From contig JAGQRW010000007.1 in the NCBI GenBank assembly GCA_020425085.1, forward strand, positions 806,001 through 870,000: a DNA stretch of 64,000 nt, written 5' to 3'. This document shows, piece by piece, positions 19,046 to 29,422 of the stretch (position 1 is its first letter; each line of letters begins with the position of its first letter). The stretch is from Paracoccaceae bacterium (GTDB lineage Bacteria; Pseudomonadota; Alphaproteobacteria; Rhodobacterales; Rhodobacteraceae). Below the pieces are notes generated by a model. It did no database searches and was not told the origin of the DNA. It saw only the letters and a program-made list of their open reading frames with translations. A program made the translations under genes and the position numbers.

Positions 19046-20575
19046 ATGACGACAATGAATGAGAGCACCGGGGCCAGATCGGATGGTTCTTGGTTGATCA
19101 AACGCGACAAACGCGGGCTGGAACGGCTGGCGGTGGTCGATGTCGGGTCGAACTCGGTCCGGATGGTGGTGTTTGACGGCGCGGCGCGCTCGCCTGCCTA
19201 TTTTTTCAACGAAAAGATCATGTGCGGGCTGGGGGCCGAATTGTCTGAAACCGGGCGGCTGCATCCCGAGGGTCGGGCGCGGGCGCTGGTGGCGCTGAAA
19301 CGGTTTGCGATGTTGGCGCGGGGCATGCAGGCCGAGCCGATCTATACCGTCGCCACCGCAGCGGTGCGTGAGGCCGAGGATGGCGGGGAATTCTGCGCCG
19401 AAGTGCTGGCGGCGACCGGCCTTCGGCTGAATGTTGCCAGCGGCGAGGAAGAGGCGCGTCTGTCGGCACAGGGCGTGTTGCTGGGCTGGCCGACGGCAAA
19501 GGGGTTGATGTGCGATATCGGCGGATCGTCGATGGAACTGGCCGAGATCGCAGATGGCGAGGTCGGGCTTTGCCGCTCATCCACGTTGGGTCCGCTGAAG
19601 CTGGCGACCATCGCCGACCAGGATCGCATTCAGGCCGAGATCAGAAGCCAGATCGACGATCTGCGTCTTGCCTTGGGGCAGGAATATGCCACGCTGTTTC
19701 TGGTCGGTGGTTCATGGCGGGCGATTGCCCGGCTGGATATGGAGCGGCGCAAATATCCGCTGAAGGTGTTGCATGAATACGCCATGACACCGGAACAGGC
19801 GCTGGAAACGGTGGCGTGGATCGGTGGGCATCAGGTGGATGAGTTGCGCGCGATCACCGGCAGTTCGCCCGAGCGGATGCGGCTGGTGCCGATTGCCGCC
19901 AGGGTTCTGAAAGAACTGATCACGCAATTCGCGCCGCGCCAGATCGCGGTTTCCAGTTATGGTATCCGCGAGGGGTTGTTATATGAGCAGATGCCGAAAA
20001 GCCTGCGCAAACGCGACCCCCTGATCGAGGCCTGCATCTACATGGAACGCGCCTCGGCCCGCAATCCGGGGTTTGGCAAGGTGCTTTACCAGTTTCTGAA
20101 ACCGCTGTTCAAAGGCGAAAGCCGTGAACGCCAGCGGCTGATCAAGGCCGGGTGCCTGTTGCATGACGTGACCTGGCGGGCGCATCCCGATTATCGCGCC
20201 GAGGTCTGTTTTGACAATGCGACGCGCGCCAATCTGGGTGGGCTGGACCATGTTGGGCGGATATTCCTGGGGACTGCGCTGTTGCATCGCTACAAGAATT
20301 CCGGCCGCGGAACGGTGCTGGAGGACGTGACCGCCATGCTGTCGGATGAGGAACGCCGGGCGGCGGAAATCCTTGGCCGGGCGATGCGGTTCGGCGCCAT
20401 GCTGTCAGGGGCTTCGGTCAAGATGAAGTGCAAGCTGCAATATCATCGCGTCGACAAGGTGCTGGAGCTGCTGGTGGAACCGGGTGCCGCCGATCTTCTG
20501 GGTGAGGTGGTAAAGACGAGGTTTGATAATCTGGCCAGCGCAATGGATTGCACCACAAGGATCACCATACTCTGA
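19046..20575 (+). CDS. ppx: Ppx/GppA phosphatase family protein
   Basis: Exopolyphosphatase / pppGpp phosphohydrolase-type ASKHA protein of about 509 residues. The phosphate-1 loop is in LAVVDVGSNSVRMVVFDG, the second in LMCDIGGSSMELAEI, and the central TVATAAVREAEDGGEF stretch is typical. The C-terminal half has the HD-like helical region seen in longer members (CLLHDVTWRAHPDYRAE). The start could be ATG 19046 or 19055; both lie after a weak site. It likely acts on polyphosphate or (p)ppGpp in the cytoplasm. Confidence 0.88.
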   Translation: MTTMNESTGARSDGSWLIKRDKRGLERLAVVDVGSNSVRMVVFDGAARSPAYFFNEKIMCGLGAELSETGRLHPEGRARALVALKRFAMLARGMQAEPIYTVATAAVREAEDGGEFCAEVLAATGLRLNVASGEEEARLSAQGVLLGWPTAKGLMCDIGGSSMELAEIADGEVGLCRSSTLGPLKLATIADQDRIQAEIRSQIDDLRLALGQEYATLFLVGGSWRAIARLDMERRKYPLKVLHEYAMTPEQALETVAWIGGHQVDELRAITGSSPERMRLVPIAARVLKELITQFAPRQIAVSSYGIREGLLYEQMPKSLRKRDPLIEACIYMERASARNPGFGKVLYQFLKPLFKGESRERQRLIKAGCLLHDVTWRAHPDYRAEVCFDNATRANLGGLDHVGRIFLGTALLHRYKNSGRGTVLEDVTAMLSDEERRAAEILGRAMRFGAMLSGASVKMKCKLQYHRVDKVLELLVEPGAADLLGEVVKTRFDNLASAMDCTTRITIL

Positions 20576-20649
20576 GCATGCTTGCCCCGCGCCTGTCGAT
20601 GCCCTAGATGATTGGCGGATCGAACCCCAGAAGCCGGAGCCATTTCTTT

Positions 20650-21987
20650 ATGCGATTAAGCCGATATTTCCTGCCCGTCCTGAAAGAAACCCCGTCTGAC
20701 GCGCATATTGTCAGCCACCGATTGATGCTGCGCGCCGGCATGATCCGGCAGGCTGCTGCGGGCATCTATTCCTGGCTGCCGCTTGGTTTCAAGGTGCTGC
20801 GGCGGCTTGAGGATATCGTGCATCAGGAACAGATACGCGCCGGTCACGACCCGATGCTGATGCCAACCCTGCAATCGGCGGATCTGTGGCGCGAAAGCGG
20901 GCGCTATGACGATTACGGCGAGGAAATGCTCAGGATCACCGACCGGCATGGTCATGACATGCTGTATGGCCCCACCAACGAGGAACTGATCACCGATATT
21001 TTCCGCAATTCGGTACAGTCCTATAAACAGTTGCCGCTGACGCTTTACCATATCCAATGGAAATTCCGCGATGAACGCCGCCCGCGTTTCGGGGTGATGC
21101 GCGGGCGCGAATTCTTCATGAAGGACGGCTATAATTTCGACATCGACAAGGCGGCGGCGATGCATGCCTATAACCGCCACATGGTCAGCTATCTCAGAAC
21201 CTATGAACGCATGGGCCTGAAGGCGATCCCGATGCGCGCCGACAGCGGGCCGATCGGCGGCGACGACACGCATGAATTCCTGGTCCTGGCCGATACCGGC
21301 GAATCCGAGGTGTTCTACGACAAGCGCATCCTTGATCTTTCGCTTGGTGAACGCGCGGTTGATTACGACGACTGGGATCAGTGCGCCGCCATCAAGCAGG
21401 AGTGGACGACGCCCTACGCCCGCACCGACGAAACCCACGATGCGGCGCTGTTTGATGCAATACCTGAGGAATACCGCATGACCTCGCGCGGCATCGAGGT
21501 TGGGCAGATATTCTATTTCGGCACCAAGTATTCCGAGCCGATGAACGCCCGCGTGACCAATGCCGATGGCGATCTGGTGCCGGTTCATATGGGCAGCCAC
21601 GGCATCGGCGTGTCGCGTCTGGTCGGCGCCATCATCGAGGCCAGTCACGACGACAACGGCATCATCTGGCCCGAAGCGGTGACGCCCTTCAAGGTTGGTA
21701 TCGTCAACCTGAAACAAGGTGACAGTGAGGCCGACAGCGCCTGTGAAGCGCTTTACAAGGAACTGACCGCCAAGGGGTTGGAGCCGCTATATGACGACCG
21801 CGAGGAACGCGCTGGCGGCAAGTTCGCCACCATGGATCTGATCGGATTGCCGTGGCGCATCACCGTCGGGCCGCGTGGATTGAAAAACGGTGTGGTGGAA
21901 CTGACCAGCCGTCGCACGGGTGAAAGCCGGGAAATGGTACCGGCCGAGGCGATTGCCGAACTTGAGGCGATTTATTCCGAGGTATAG
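20650..21987 (+). CDS. proS: Proline-tRNA ligase, short type
   Basis: Class II aminoacyl-tRNA synthetase for proline, 445 residues. Motif-bearing segments are [40 protein letters not shown], the motif 2 region [21 protein letters not shown] and the motif 3 region [16 protein letters not shown]. The length shows that the editing insertion domain is missing, which is normal for alphaproteobacteria. The start chosen is ATG 20650, matching the family N-terminus; the frame is open 14 codons upstream. Confidence 0.96.
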   Translation: MRLSRYFLPVLKETPSDAHIVSHRLMLRAGMIRQAAAGIYSWLPLGFKVLRRLEDIVHQEQIRAGHDPMLMPTLQSADLWRESGRYDDYGEEMLRITDRHGHDMLYGPTNEELITDIFRNSVQSYKQLPLTLYHIQWKFRDERRPRFGVMRGREFFMKDGYNFDIDKAAAMHAYNRHMVSYLRTYERMGLKAIPMRADSGPIGGDDTHEFLVLADTGESEVFYDKRILDLSLGERAVDYDDWDQCAAIKQEWTTPYARTDETHDAALFDAIPEEYRMTSRGIEVGQIFYFGTKYSEPMNARVTNADGDLVPVHMGSHGIGVSRLVGAIIEASHDDNGIIWPEAVTPFKVGIVNLKQGDSEADSACEALYKELTAKGLEPLYDDREERAGGKFATMDLIGLPWRITVGPRGLKNGVVELTSRRTGESREMVPAEAIAELEAIYSEV

Positions 21988-22025
21988 GCGGGCAGTTTCG
22001 TTGGGCGGAATGACCGCTGGCAATA

Positions 22026-23561
22026 CTAGGATTGTTCGGAATGCCCGACAGGGCGAGTGAAATTTGGCGCCGATCGGTCGCGCGCCCTGATCAGTTCGTC
22101 GAAATGCGCCACCAGCCGGTGTTTCAGGATCTTGCCGGTGGCGGCGGTGGGAAAGCTGTCAACCAGAAACAGGTGCTGCGGCAACTTGTAGGCGACCAGC
22201 CGTTGCCTGAGCCAGGTCTGCAATTCAGCCTCGGAAACGGTTCCATCGGTCAAAAGGAATGCCAGGATTTCCTCGTCACCGCCATGGCTTCGACCGACCA
22301 CCGCCGCCTGATGTACCGCTTGATGGCGAGTCAGCATCGCCTCGACCTCGGGCGGATAGACGTTGAAACCCGAGCGGATGATCAGTTCCTTCAGTCGCCC
22401 GACCACATGGATCGCCCCGTCCGGGTCGATCCGGCCAAGATCACCGGTGCGAAACCAGCCGTCCGGGCTGATTGCCTGCGCTGTCAGTACCGGATCACGG
22501 TAGTATCCTTGCATGATATTGGGGCCGCGAACCCGGATTTCGCCGATGCCGTCGCGGTCCGCGTGGTCGATCCCGACTTCGACACCGGGCATGGCATGAC
22601 CGACCGAAAGGTCGCTTCGTGGCGCGCGGTTATGGGTTGCGGCAACCGTCGGTGAAGTCTCGGTCAGCCCGTAGCCGTTGTTCAGTGGCAGGCCGAATAC
22701 CGCCTCGGTCCGGCTTTTGAGGTCGGGGTCAAGCGGTGCGCCGCCGGTGGCAAGGTTCCTGAGGCCGGGTGCGTCAAGCGTTTCGCCGGTGGCTTGCAAA
22801 AGGGCGATGATTGCGGCGAACATCTGCGGTACACCGGCAAACCGGGTAATGCCGTGGCGCAGCATCCCCAGCACCGCGCCCGCATCAAATCGCGGCACGA
22901 ACCGCACCGAACCGCCCGCCGCCACCGCTGGCAGAAACACCGAGGCCAGGCAATAGACATGGGTTCCCGGCAGAACCGCCAGCACATGATCATTGGCGCA
23001 CAATCCATTGAAGTTGGCCGAATTTTCAGCATTGAAGATCAGGTTGCCATGGCTCAGCATCACCCCTTTGGGGGCCGAGGTGGTGCCGGTGGTATATAGC
23101 AGCACTGCCACCTGATCGCGTGATTCCTGCACCGGTTCCACCAGCGTTTCCGCCAGCGGCGTGACAACTACCGGTCCCACGGGCAGATCGCCGATCCGAA
23201 CCGCATTCAGCCGGGCGGCATGGGCGCGGGCGTTTTCCGAGGTATTCATGGTGAACAGTATGGTGCGCGCGCCGCTATGGACCGCAATCGCTGCTATCTC
23301 GGCTGCTGACTGGCGGGCGTTGACCAGAACGATCCAGGCATCAAGCCTTGATGCGGCAAACAACGCCGCTGCATAAAAGGCGGAATTCTCAGCCAGCAGC
23401 ATCAGCCGGTCACCGGCCCGCACACCATGTTTCGCCAGTATTCCGGCCAGTTCCGCCGCCAGTTTGCGCATCTCGCCATAGCTAACCCGGGTCCGGTCGA
23501 AATCGACCGCGATCAGCGCATGGTCCGGCTTGTTGTCCAGAAGTTGGTGGATTCGGTTCAT
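22026..23561 (-). CDS. AMP-forming acyl-CoA ligase (class I adenylate-forming enzyme)
   Basis: A 511-residue ANL-superfamily enzyme that activates a carboxylic acid with ATP and joins it to CoA. The P-loop signature LLYTTGTTSAPKGVMLSHGN, the A5-type NNGYGLTETSPTV, the A7 TGDLGRIDPDG, and the A10 lysine region PTAATGKILKHRL are all present. The start at ATG 23561 (MNRIHQLLDNKPD) fits the family; the frame is open 29 codons further up. The substrate is unclear; it could be a medium or branched acid. Confidence 0.88.
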   Translation of the reverse strand: MNRIHQLLDNKPDHALIAVDFDRTRVSYGEMRKLAAELAGILAKHGVRAGDRLMLLAENSAFYAAALFAASRLDAWIVLVNARQSAAEIAAIAVHSGARTILFTMNTSENARAHAARLNAVRIGDLPVGPVVVTPLAETLVEPVQESRDQVAVLLYTTGTTSAPKGVMLSHGNLIFNAENSANFNGLCANDHVLAVLPGTHVYCLASVFLPAVAAGGSVRFVPRFDAGAVLGMLRHGITRFAGVPQMFAAIIALLQATGETLDAPGLRNLATGGAPLDPDLKSRTEAVFGLPLNNGYGLTETSPTVAATHNRAPRSDLSVGHAMPGVEVGIDHADRDGIGEIRVRGPNIMQGYYRDPVLTAQAISPDGWFRTGDLGRIDPDGAIHVVGRLKELIIRSGFNVYPPEVEAMLTRHQAVHQAAVVGRSHGGDEEILAFLLTDGTVSEAELQTWLRQRLVAYKLPQHLFLVDSFPTAATGKILKHRLVAHFDELIRARDRSAPNFTRPVGHSEQS

Positions 23562-23699
23562 GCGGGCATTTTCGATCCGGGTAATGGGAAATACAACCGT
23601 TCCGGGGCATATCTTTTTTCGGCAACCGCTTGACGGGGATTGGCGCACTCTTTCACAATGGGCGGGGCGGAATTTACCAGAAGCCCAAAGGATTAGTTA

Positions 23700-24941
23700 A
23701 TGAAAATTGTTAAACCACAGGCCCGCGGATTTGATGCCGCAAGGCTTGATCAGATCAAGATTTGGATGGAACGCTATGTAAGGGAACGAAAATTCGCTGG
23801 AAGCTCGATCCTGATCGGGCGAGGGGGTGACGAGGTTTACCACGCCACCGCAGGCAAGGCAGATCTGGAAACCGGCCGCGCGTTTCATCGCGATACGTTG
23901 GTCAGGATCTATTCCATGAGCAAACCGGTCACATCGGTTGCGATCATGATGCTGGCGGAACGGGGGCTGTTTCATCTGGATGCGCCGGTCAGCCGGTTCA
24001 TTCCGGCGTTCGAGAACATGCGCGCGCTGGTGCCCGGCGCCAGCGACATTGACCAGACCGAGCCTTGCCCGACGCCAACCTTGCACCAGCTTCTGATCCA
24101 CACCAGCGGCCTTAGCTATCCGTTCAATCCCGGCCTTCTGCCTGAGGAAATGCAGCGGCAGAATTTCACCTTTGATCCCGGTGCCGGATCGCTGGCGGCC
24201 ATGGTTGACCGGGTTGCGGCGCTGCCCCTGGCGTTTCAGCCGGGGCAGCGGTGGGAATATTCCACCGGGATCGACATACTTGGCCGGGTGATCGAGGTTG
24301 TTAGCGGCGAATCGCTGGCGCATTTTCTGGAACAGCACATCTTTGCGCCGCTCAGGATGCCGGAAACCGGGTTTTCGGTTCCCGCCAAGGCAAGGGACCG
24401 GTTCGCCGCCCTTTACACCCCGCTTGAAGGCGACGCGATGGCGCTGAATGACGCCCGGAAGGGGGCCGAGACCCTCAGGCCGTGCGATCCGCCGGAAAGT
24501 TCGATCTTTCTGACAGCCACGATGTTTTCCGGCGGCGGCGGCCTGATCAGTACCATCGACGATTACATGCGGTTCGTGGAAATGCTGCGCCGGGGCGGCA
24601 GCCTTGACGGGGCACGCATTTTGTCGCCGAAAACCATTGAATTCATGCGGCGAAATCACCTTGGCGGCGATATCGCCTCGATGGGGCCTGAAAGTTTTGC
24701 CGAACAACCGATGGAGGGGATGGGGTTCGGCATCGGCGGCTCGGTGGTGCTGGATCCGGCCAGAACACGGATGCCGGGTTCGGTTGGCGATTATTCCTGG
24801 GGCGGCATGGCCTCGACCTATTTCTGGATTGATCCGGTGCATGACCTCAGCGTGGTGTTTTTGACCCAGCTTTCGCCGTCCAGCTCGTACCCCGCGCGCG
24901 CTGAACTGAAGGCGCTGGTGCATGGCGCATTGCTGTCGTGA
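23700..24941 (+). CDS. Serine hydrolase of the class C beta-lactamase fold
   Basis: A 413-residue EstB/beta-lactamase-like esterase. The nucleophile motif SxxK is Ser72-Met-Ser-Lys75 in RIYSMSKPVTSVA, the tyrosine motif is in WEYSTGIDILGRV, and the family's LLIHTSGLSYPF and GGGGLISTIDDYMRF stretches are clear. No signal peptide is seen, so it is probably cytoplasmic. It has esterase or peptidase activity in relatives rather than antibiotic hydrolysis. It is followed by the thioesterase TesB. Confidence 0.85.
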   Translation: MKIVKPQARGFDAARLDQIKIWMERYVRERKFAGSSILIGRGGDEVYHATAGKADLETGRAFHRDTLVRIYSMSKPVTSVAIMMLAERGLFHLDAPVSRFIPAFENMRALVPGASDIDQTEPCPTPTLHQLLIHTSGLSYPFNPGLLPEEMQRQNFTFDPGAGSLAAMVDRVAALPLAFQPGQRWEYSTGIDILGRVIEVVSGESLAHFLEQHIFAPLRMPETGFSVPAKARDRFAALYTPLEGDAMALNDARKGAETLRPCDPPESSIFLTATMFSGGGGLISTIDDYMRFVEMLRRGGSLDGARILSPKTIEFMRRNHLGGDIASMGPESFAEQPMEGMGFGIGGSVVLDPARTRMPGSVGDYSWGGMASTYFWIDPVHDLSVVFLTQLSPSSSYPARAELKALVHGALLS

Positions 24942-25017
24942 TCGCACCAATCCGTCATGGTCATTGTCAGGTCAGCCGCCTATCTTTGCGCCAAAGACAT
25001 ATCAAAGGAACCATTTG

Positions 25018-25893
25018 ATGAGCGACGGTCTTGGCGAACTTCTGGCGCTACTTGATCTTGAGCGGCTGGAGGATGACCTGTTTCGCGGCGCGGGATCCGG
25101 CAGCGAGACCAGCACGCGGATTTTTGGCGGTCATGTCATTGCGCAGGCGCTGTCGGCGGCTTATGGCACGGTTGAGGGTCGGCTTTGTCATTCGCTCCAC
25201 GCCTATTTCATCCGACCGGGAGATCCGGCGATTCCGGTGGTCTATTCGGTGGACCGGGCGCGCGATGGCAGCAGTTTTACTACCCGCCGGGTGGTGGCAA
25301 TTCAGCATGGGCGCCAGATCCTGAACCTGTCTGCCTCGTTCCATATCAAAGAGTCCGGCTGGGACCATCAGCATCCGATGCCCGATGTCGAAGGCCCCGA
25401 AGGGCTGGAATCGCAACTGGATCGTCGTAGCAGGGTCGCGGAAAAGATGAGTGCGCGGTTTCAAAAAGATTTCATTCGCAAGCGCCCGATCGAAGTGCGC
25501 GAAGTGGCGCCGCTTGATTTGATCGACCCGGAGCCGGCCAGTGATGTCAATCACCTGTGGTTCCGCATGCTCGGGGCCGAGGGGGCCAGTCCGGCCAGGC
25601 AGCAATGCCTTTTGGCCTATGCCTCGGACATGAACCTTCTGGGTTCTTCCACCCGGCCACATGCGCTTAGCTGGTTCAAGGGCGGGGTGATGTCGGCCAG
25701 TCTGGATCATGCCATGTGGTTTCATGGCCCGATAGATTTCAGCCAGTGGCACCTTTATTCGATGGATGCGCCGTTTACCGGCAATGGGCGCGGGTTCAAC
25801 CGTGGCGCCATCTATGCGCCCTCGGGGCGGCTGTTGGCCAGTGTGGCGCAAGAAGGCTTGTTGCGCCCGGTGGCGACAGGGCCGAAGATCTGA
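25018..25893 (+). CDS. tesB: Acyl-CoA thioesterase II
   Basis: Double-hotdog thioesterase of 291 residues that hydrolyses medium and long acyl-CoAs. The N-terminal hotdog carries RIFGGHVIAQALSAAY and LHAYFIRPGDP, the C-terminal one SLDHAMWFHGPIDFSQWHLY with the catalytic Asp, followed by FNRGAIYAPSGRLLASVAQEG. The ATG at 25018 has AAAGGAA upstream. The ORF is open upstream into the previous gene, in another frame. Confidence 0.93.
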   Translation: MSDGLGELLALLDLERLEDDLFRGAGSGSETSTRIFGGHVIAQALSAAYGTVEGRLCHSLHAYFIRPGDPAIPVVYSVDRARDGSSFTTRRVVAIQHGRQILNLSASFHIKESGWDHQHPMPDVEGPEGLESQLDRRSRVAEKMSARFQKDFIRKRPIEVREVAPLDLIDPEPASDVNHLWFRMLGAEGASPARQQCLLAYASDMNLLGSSTRPHALSWFKGGVMSASLDHAMWFHGPIDFSQWHLYSMDAPFTGNGRGFNRGAIYAPSGRLLASVAQEGLLRPVATGPKI

Positions 25894-25955
25894 AATCCGT
25901 CAGGCCCGATTGATGCGGGTTGCCCGGCAAACCGTTTCGCAACGATTGCAGGTTT

Positions 25956-27347
25956 TCAGGCGGTCAGTTCCGCCATTGCCTTGCGATAGTTGGTCTTGAT
26001 TGCGGCCTCTTCAGGATGATGCCGGTCGCGGATCACCCATTTGCCCGCCACCATGACATCGCGCACCGGGTTTTGTGTGCCACCCAGCAACCAGCCATCC
26101 AGAACCGTTTCCGGCCCATGCCCCAGCAAGGGGTTGCTATCGGCATCCAGCATCACCAGATCGGCCCGGCGACCGGCAACCAGCGCGCCGCCGCCCTGAC
26201 CGGATGCTTGTTCGCCCCCCGCCAGCGCCGTGTCAAACAGCACCCGCCCGCTATGCACCGGTTGCCCCTGATCGGGTCGCGCGATGACGTTGCGACGGCG
26301 CAGTTCCAAGCGTTTGCCGCATTCAAGCATGCGCAGTTCTTCGGCGGTCGAGGTGGAATAATGGCTGTCGGTGCCGATACCCCAGGCACCATTGGCACCG
26401 TGATATTCCACCAGCGGAAAGAAACCGTCGCCCATGGTTGCCTCGGTCAGCGGGCAGATGCCGGCAACCGCCCCGCTGGCGGCGGCACCCGCAATTTCGC
26501 TGGCGTCAAGATGGGTGGCATGCACAAGGCACCACTGGCTGTTCAGATCGACATTATCCAGCAACCACTGAACCGGACGCGCGCCCAGTCCAGCCTTGAC
26601 CTCGGCCACCTCATGGGTGGTTTCCGAAACGTGGATATGGAGCCGCGCCTTGGCATCCATCGCCTGCATCCCTGCCAGCACCGCCTTGGCCTCATCCGGG
26701 GTGACGGCGCGAAGGGAATGCAGCGCAAGGCCGACATCAAGGTTCGCATGATCCTTTTTGCGCCCCCGCAGCGTGTCGATCAGCCCAAGGTAGTCATCAA
26801 CCGAATGCACGAAACGCTGCTGCGTCGGTTCGACCGGTTTGCCGATGCCGCCATGGGCATAGAAAACCGGCAGCATGGTCATGCCCAGCCCGGTTTTCGC
26901 CGCCGCCGCGATCAGCCGGTCGGACATTTCCGCCCTGTTGGAATGGGGTTTGCCGCCCGCCTGATGGTGGACATAGTGAAATTCGCAAACCGCCGTCATG
27001 CCGAATTGCAGCATTTCAAGATAAACCAGCGCGGCAATCGCCTGATAGGTTTCCGGGGTCAGGCGATCGACCATCTGATACATCGCCCGCCGCCAGGTCC
27101 AGAGGTTATCCTCGGCCATCTCGCCGGTGACAAACTCGGTCCGTCCGGCAAGGGCGCGCTGAAAGGCGTGGGAATGAAGGTTGGAAAGACCCGGCACCCC
27201 GAACCCGTTCAGCCGGGTTGCCGTCCCACCCTCGGGCTTGACGCCGGAGACCGACAGGATGCGGCCATCCTTGCCGATTTCCAGATAGCCGGGTGAAAGC
27301 CAGCCGTTTGGTTGATGCAGGTGTTCAATCTCATAAAGCATCGACAT
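25956..27347 (-). CDS. hutF: Formimidoylglutamate deiminase
   Basis: Amidohydrolase removing ammonia from N-formimino-L-glutamate to give N-formylglutamate, the first step of the two-step HutF/HutG branch of histidine breakdown. The 463-residue protein has GVPGLSNLHSHAFQRALAGR with the metal-binding HSH, the EFHYVHHQ segment, a third ligand region LCLVHATHLD-like (WCLVHATHLD) and GIGTDSHYSTSTAEELRML. ATG 27347 fits the family start. It is the distal gene of hutU-hutI-hutG-hutF. Confidence 0.92.
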   Translation of the reverse strand: MSMLYEIEHLHQPNGWLSPGYLEIGKDGRILSVSGVKPEGGTATRLNGFGVPGLSNLHSHAFQRALAGRTEFVTGEMAEDNLWTWRRAMYQMVDRLTPETYQAIAALVYLEMLQFGMTAVCEFHYVHHQAGGKPHSNRAEMSDRLIAAAAKTGLGMTMLPVFYAHGGIGKPVEPTQQRFVHSVDDYLGLIDTLRGRKKDHANLDVGLALHSLRAVTPDEAKAVLAGMQAMDAKARLHIHVSETTHEVAEVKAGLGARPVQWLLDNVDLNSQWCLVHATHLDASEIAGAAASGAVAGICPLTEATMGDGFFPLVEYHGANGAWGIGTDSHYSTSTAEELRMLECGKRLELRRRNVIARPDQGQPVHSGRVLFDTALAGGEQASGQGGGALVAGRRADLVMLDADSNPLLGHGPETVLDGWLLGGTQNPVRDVMVAGKWVIRDRHHPEEAAIKTNYRKAMAELTA

Positions 27348-27360
27348 GGGCAGGTTTCCT

Positions 27361-28167
27361 TCAGGCGTTGATTTCGCCCGACAGGGCAAAGCGTTCAAGT
27401 TCGACAAGGGCGGTGCGCAAAACGGCACGCAGGGGTTCGGCGCGGGTCGCGTCGTAAGCCCAGGGTGCGGCCTCGGCGGCCAGATAGGCGCGTTGCGCCA
27501 GTTCCATCTGGATTGCGTGGATACCATCCGCCGGGCGGCCATAATGGCGCGTGGTCCAGCCACCCTTGAAGCGGCCATTGACCACAAGGTCAAAGCCCTT
27601 GGCATCGGTGCAGGCATTCACCACTGCTGCCTCAAGTGCAGGCGCTGTGGTGGTGCCATCTGCCGTGCCAATGGAAAATACCGGCAGAAGGCCGGGAAAC
27701 AGGAACGGGATTTCGGATCGGATCGAGTGGCAGTCGTAAAGGATGGCGATGCCGTGGCGCGCCTTCACCCGCTCGATTTCAGTCGCAAGTGCGGCATGAT
27801 AGGGGGCGTGAAAGGCCAGCCGCCGCGCCTCGACCTCGTCTGCTGATGGCGCTTGGCCTTCGGCCCAGATCGGTTGCCCGTCAAAATCGGTATCGGGGCA
27901 CAGGCCGGTGGTGTTTTGCCCTGGATACAGCGACTGGCCACCGGGGTCGCGGTTGGCGTCGATCACATAGCGGTGGAATTTGGCGCGAACCACGGTGGCA
28001 CCCGCCAGCAGACCTTCATAAAGCAGATCAATATGCCAGTCGGTATCGTCCAGCCCGCGACCCCGTTGATTGAGCCGCGCCATGATTTCATCAGGCACAA
28101 AGGTTCCGCCGTGGGGCTGACCAAGGATGACCGGGCTGTCGCCCCTGATGACCTCAAACGGCGTCAT
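27361..28167 (-). CDS. hutG: N-formylglutamate deformylase
   Basis: Hydrolyses N-formylglutamate to glutamate and formate, the last step of this histidine branch. The 268-residue protein of the FGase/M14-like fold shows LGQPHGGTFVPDEI near the N-terminus, TDWHIDLLYEG, and AILYDCHSIRSEIPFLFPG with the metal-binding DCHS. Its start overlaps the hutI stop by 4 nt, and 13 bases separate it from hutF, so the four hut genes are one operon. Confidence 0.93.
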   Translation of the reverse strand: MTPFEVIRGDSPVILGQPHGGTFVPDEIMARLNQRGRGLDDTDWHIDLLYEGLLAGATVVRAKFHRYVIDANRDPGGQSLYPGQNTTGLCPDTDFDGQPIWAEGQAPSADEVEARRLAFHAPYHAALATEIERVKARHGIAILYDCHSIRSEIPFLFPGLLPVFSIGTADGTTTAPALEAAVVNACTDAKGFDLVVNGRFKGGWTTRHYGRPADGIHAIQMELAQRAYLAAEAAPWAYDATRAEPLRAVLRTALVELERFALSGEINA

Positions 28168-29408
28168 GCGGTCCCCGCATCAAACACCACCTCGCCGGAT
28201 TTCAGCACCTTGCGGGCGCGGCCCCGGCCCAGACGATAGGCCATATCTTCAAACCGCTCGTAAGGGAAAATCGCGATATCGGCCTGTTTGCCAACCTCAA
28301 GCGAACCAAGCCGGTCGCCCCGATCCAGCGCCATCGCGGCGTGGAGCGTGCCGGCGCGAATCGCCTCAGCCGGTGAGAATTTGTAAAGGCGACAGGCGAG
28401 TTGCACCACGAACGGCATGGATTCAAGCCAGCAACCCGGACACATGTCGGTCGCCAGCGCCAGCGTCACCCCGGCATCCAGCATGGCGCGCGCGTCAAAT
28501 GGCCGGTCATGCCCGACGGAAAAATCAAGCGCCGGCATCACCACGCAGACCACGCCGGCATCGCGCAGCAACGCATATTCGGCGGGATCGGTGTAATTCA
28601 TGTGATCGGCTGAAACCGCCCTGAGTTCTGCTGCCAGGGTTGATCCGCCGATATGCGAATAGGCATCCGTGTGAATCTTGATCTTGAGGCCGTGTTCCAG
28701 CCCCTTTTCAAGGATCGTCCTTGATTCCGCGACCGTGTAATAGCCGTCATCGCAATAGACATCGTTGAATTCGGCCAGCTTGCGGCGGCCAACCTCGGGG
28801 ATCATTTCATTCAGGATTTCGGCGATATATTCATCGCGCGGCTTGTCGTCGGGAAACTCATGCGCGCCAAGAAAGGTCGAGACCACCTCGATCGGCTGGC
28901 GTTTCGCCAGTATCTGGTTGACCTCCAGCATCTTGATCTCGGTCGCGGTATTGAGGCCATAGCCGCTTTTGCTTTCAACCGTAGTGGTGCCAAAGGCCAG
29001 CATATGCTGCAACCTCTCGGCAGCACTGTCGGCAAGCTGTTCTTTGGTTGCCTCGCGCATCATTCTGGCGGTGGCGGTGATGCCGGTAGGGATACCCATC
29101 GCCTTGATCTCGGCCGACGTGCGCCCGATGACCTTTTGCGCGTATTCTTCAACGCGGGATTTGTGAAATACCAGATGCGTGTGGCAATCGACGAAGCCGG
29201 GCATCACCATGCCGCCCATGGCGTTAACGCGTTTCGCGCCGCTCAGATCATGGGCTGCGGCGATTTCTGCAGGAGTGCCGATGGCGGCGATTGTGTCTCC
29301 ACTAATCGCCACCACCACGTTTTTCTGGGCACCGACAAGGTCGGCGGCATCACGGGCACAGGTCAGAACCTGACCGGTGTTTTCGATAAGTGCCGTTATC
29401 TTTGCCAT
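28164..29408 (-). CDS. hutI: Imidazolonepropionase-like amidohydrolase, divergent
   Basis: A 414-residue amidohydrolase that by position and core motifs opens the imidazolone ring to formiminoglutamate. The metal-binding CHTHLVF, the GTTTVESKSGYGL stretch, STFLGAHEFP and SADHMNYTD match HutI. The substrate-side regions differ from the common bacterial form: where most HutI have LPGAFYFLRE and ASDFNPG, this one has MPALDFSVGHDRP and ATDMCPGCWLES. It ends with an amidohydrolase tail (GSLEVGKQADIAIF). ATG 29408 is the chosen start; the frame opens earlier. It starts 15 bases after hutU. Confidence 0.85.
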   Translation of the reverse strand: MAKITALIENTGQVLTCARDAADLVGAQKNVVVAISGDTIAAIGTPAEIAAAHDLSGAKRVNAMGGMVMPGFVDCHTHLVFHKSRVEEYAQKVIGRTSAEIKAMGIPTGITATARMMREATKEQLADSAAERLQHMLAFGTTTVESKSGYGLNTATEIKMLEVNQILAKRQPIEVVSTFLGAHEFPDDKPRDEYIAEILNEMIPEVGRRKLAEFNDVYCDDGYYTVAESRTILEKGLEHGLKIKIHTDAYSHIGGSTLAAELRAVSADHMNYTDPAEYALLRDAGVVCVVMPALDFSVGHDRPFDARAMLDAGVTLALATDMCPGCWLESMPFVVQLACRLYKFSPAEAIRAGTLHAAMALDRGDRLGSLEVGKQADIAIFPYERFEDMAYRLGRGRARKVLKSGEVVFDAGTA

Positions 29409-29422
29409 GTCGGTGCCTTTCG

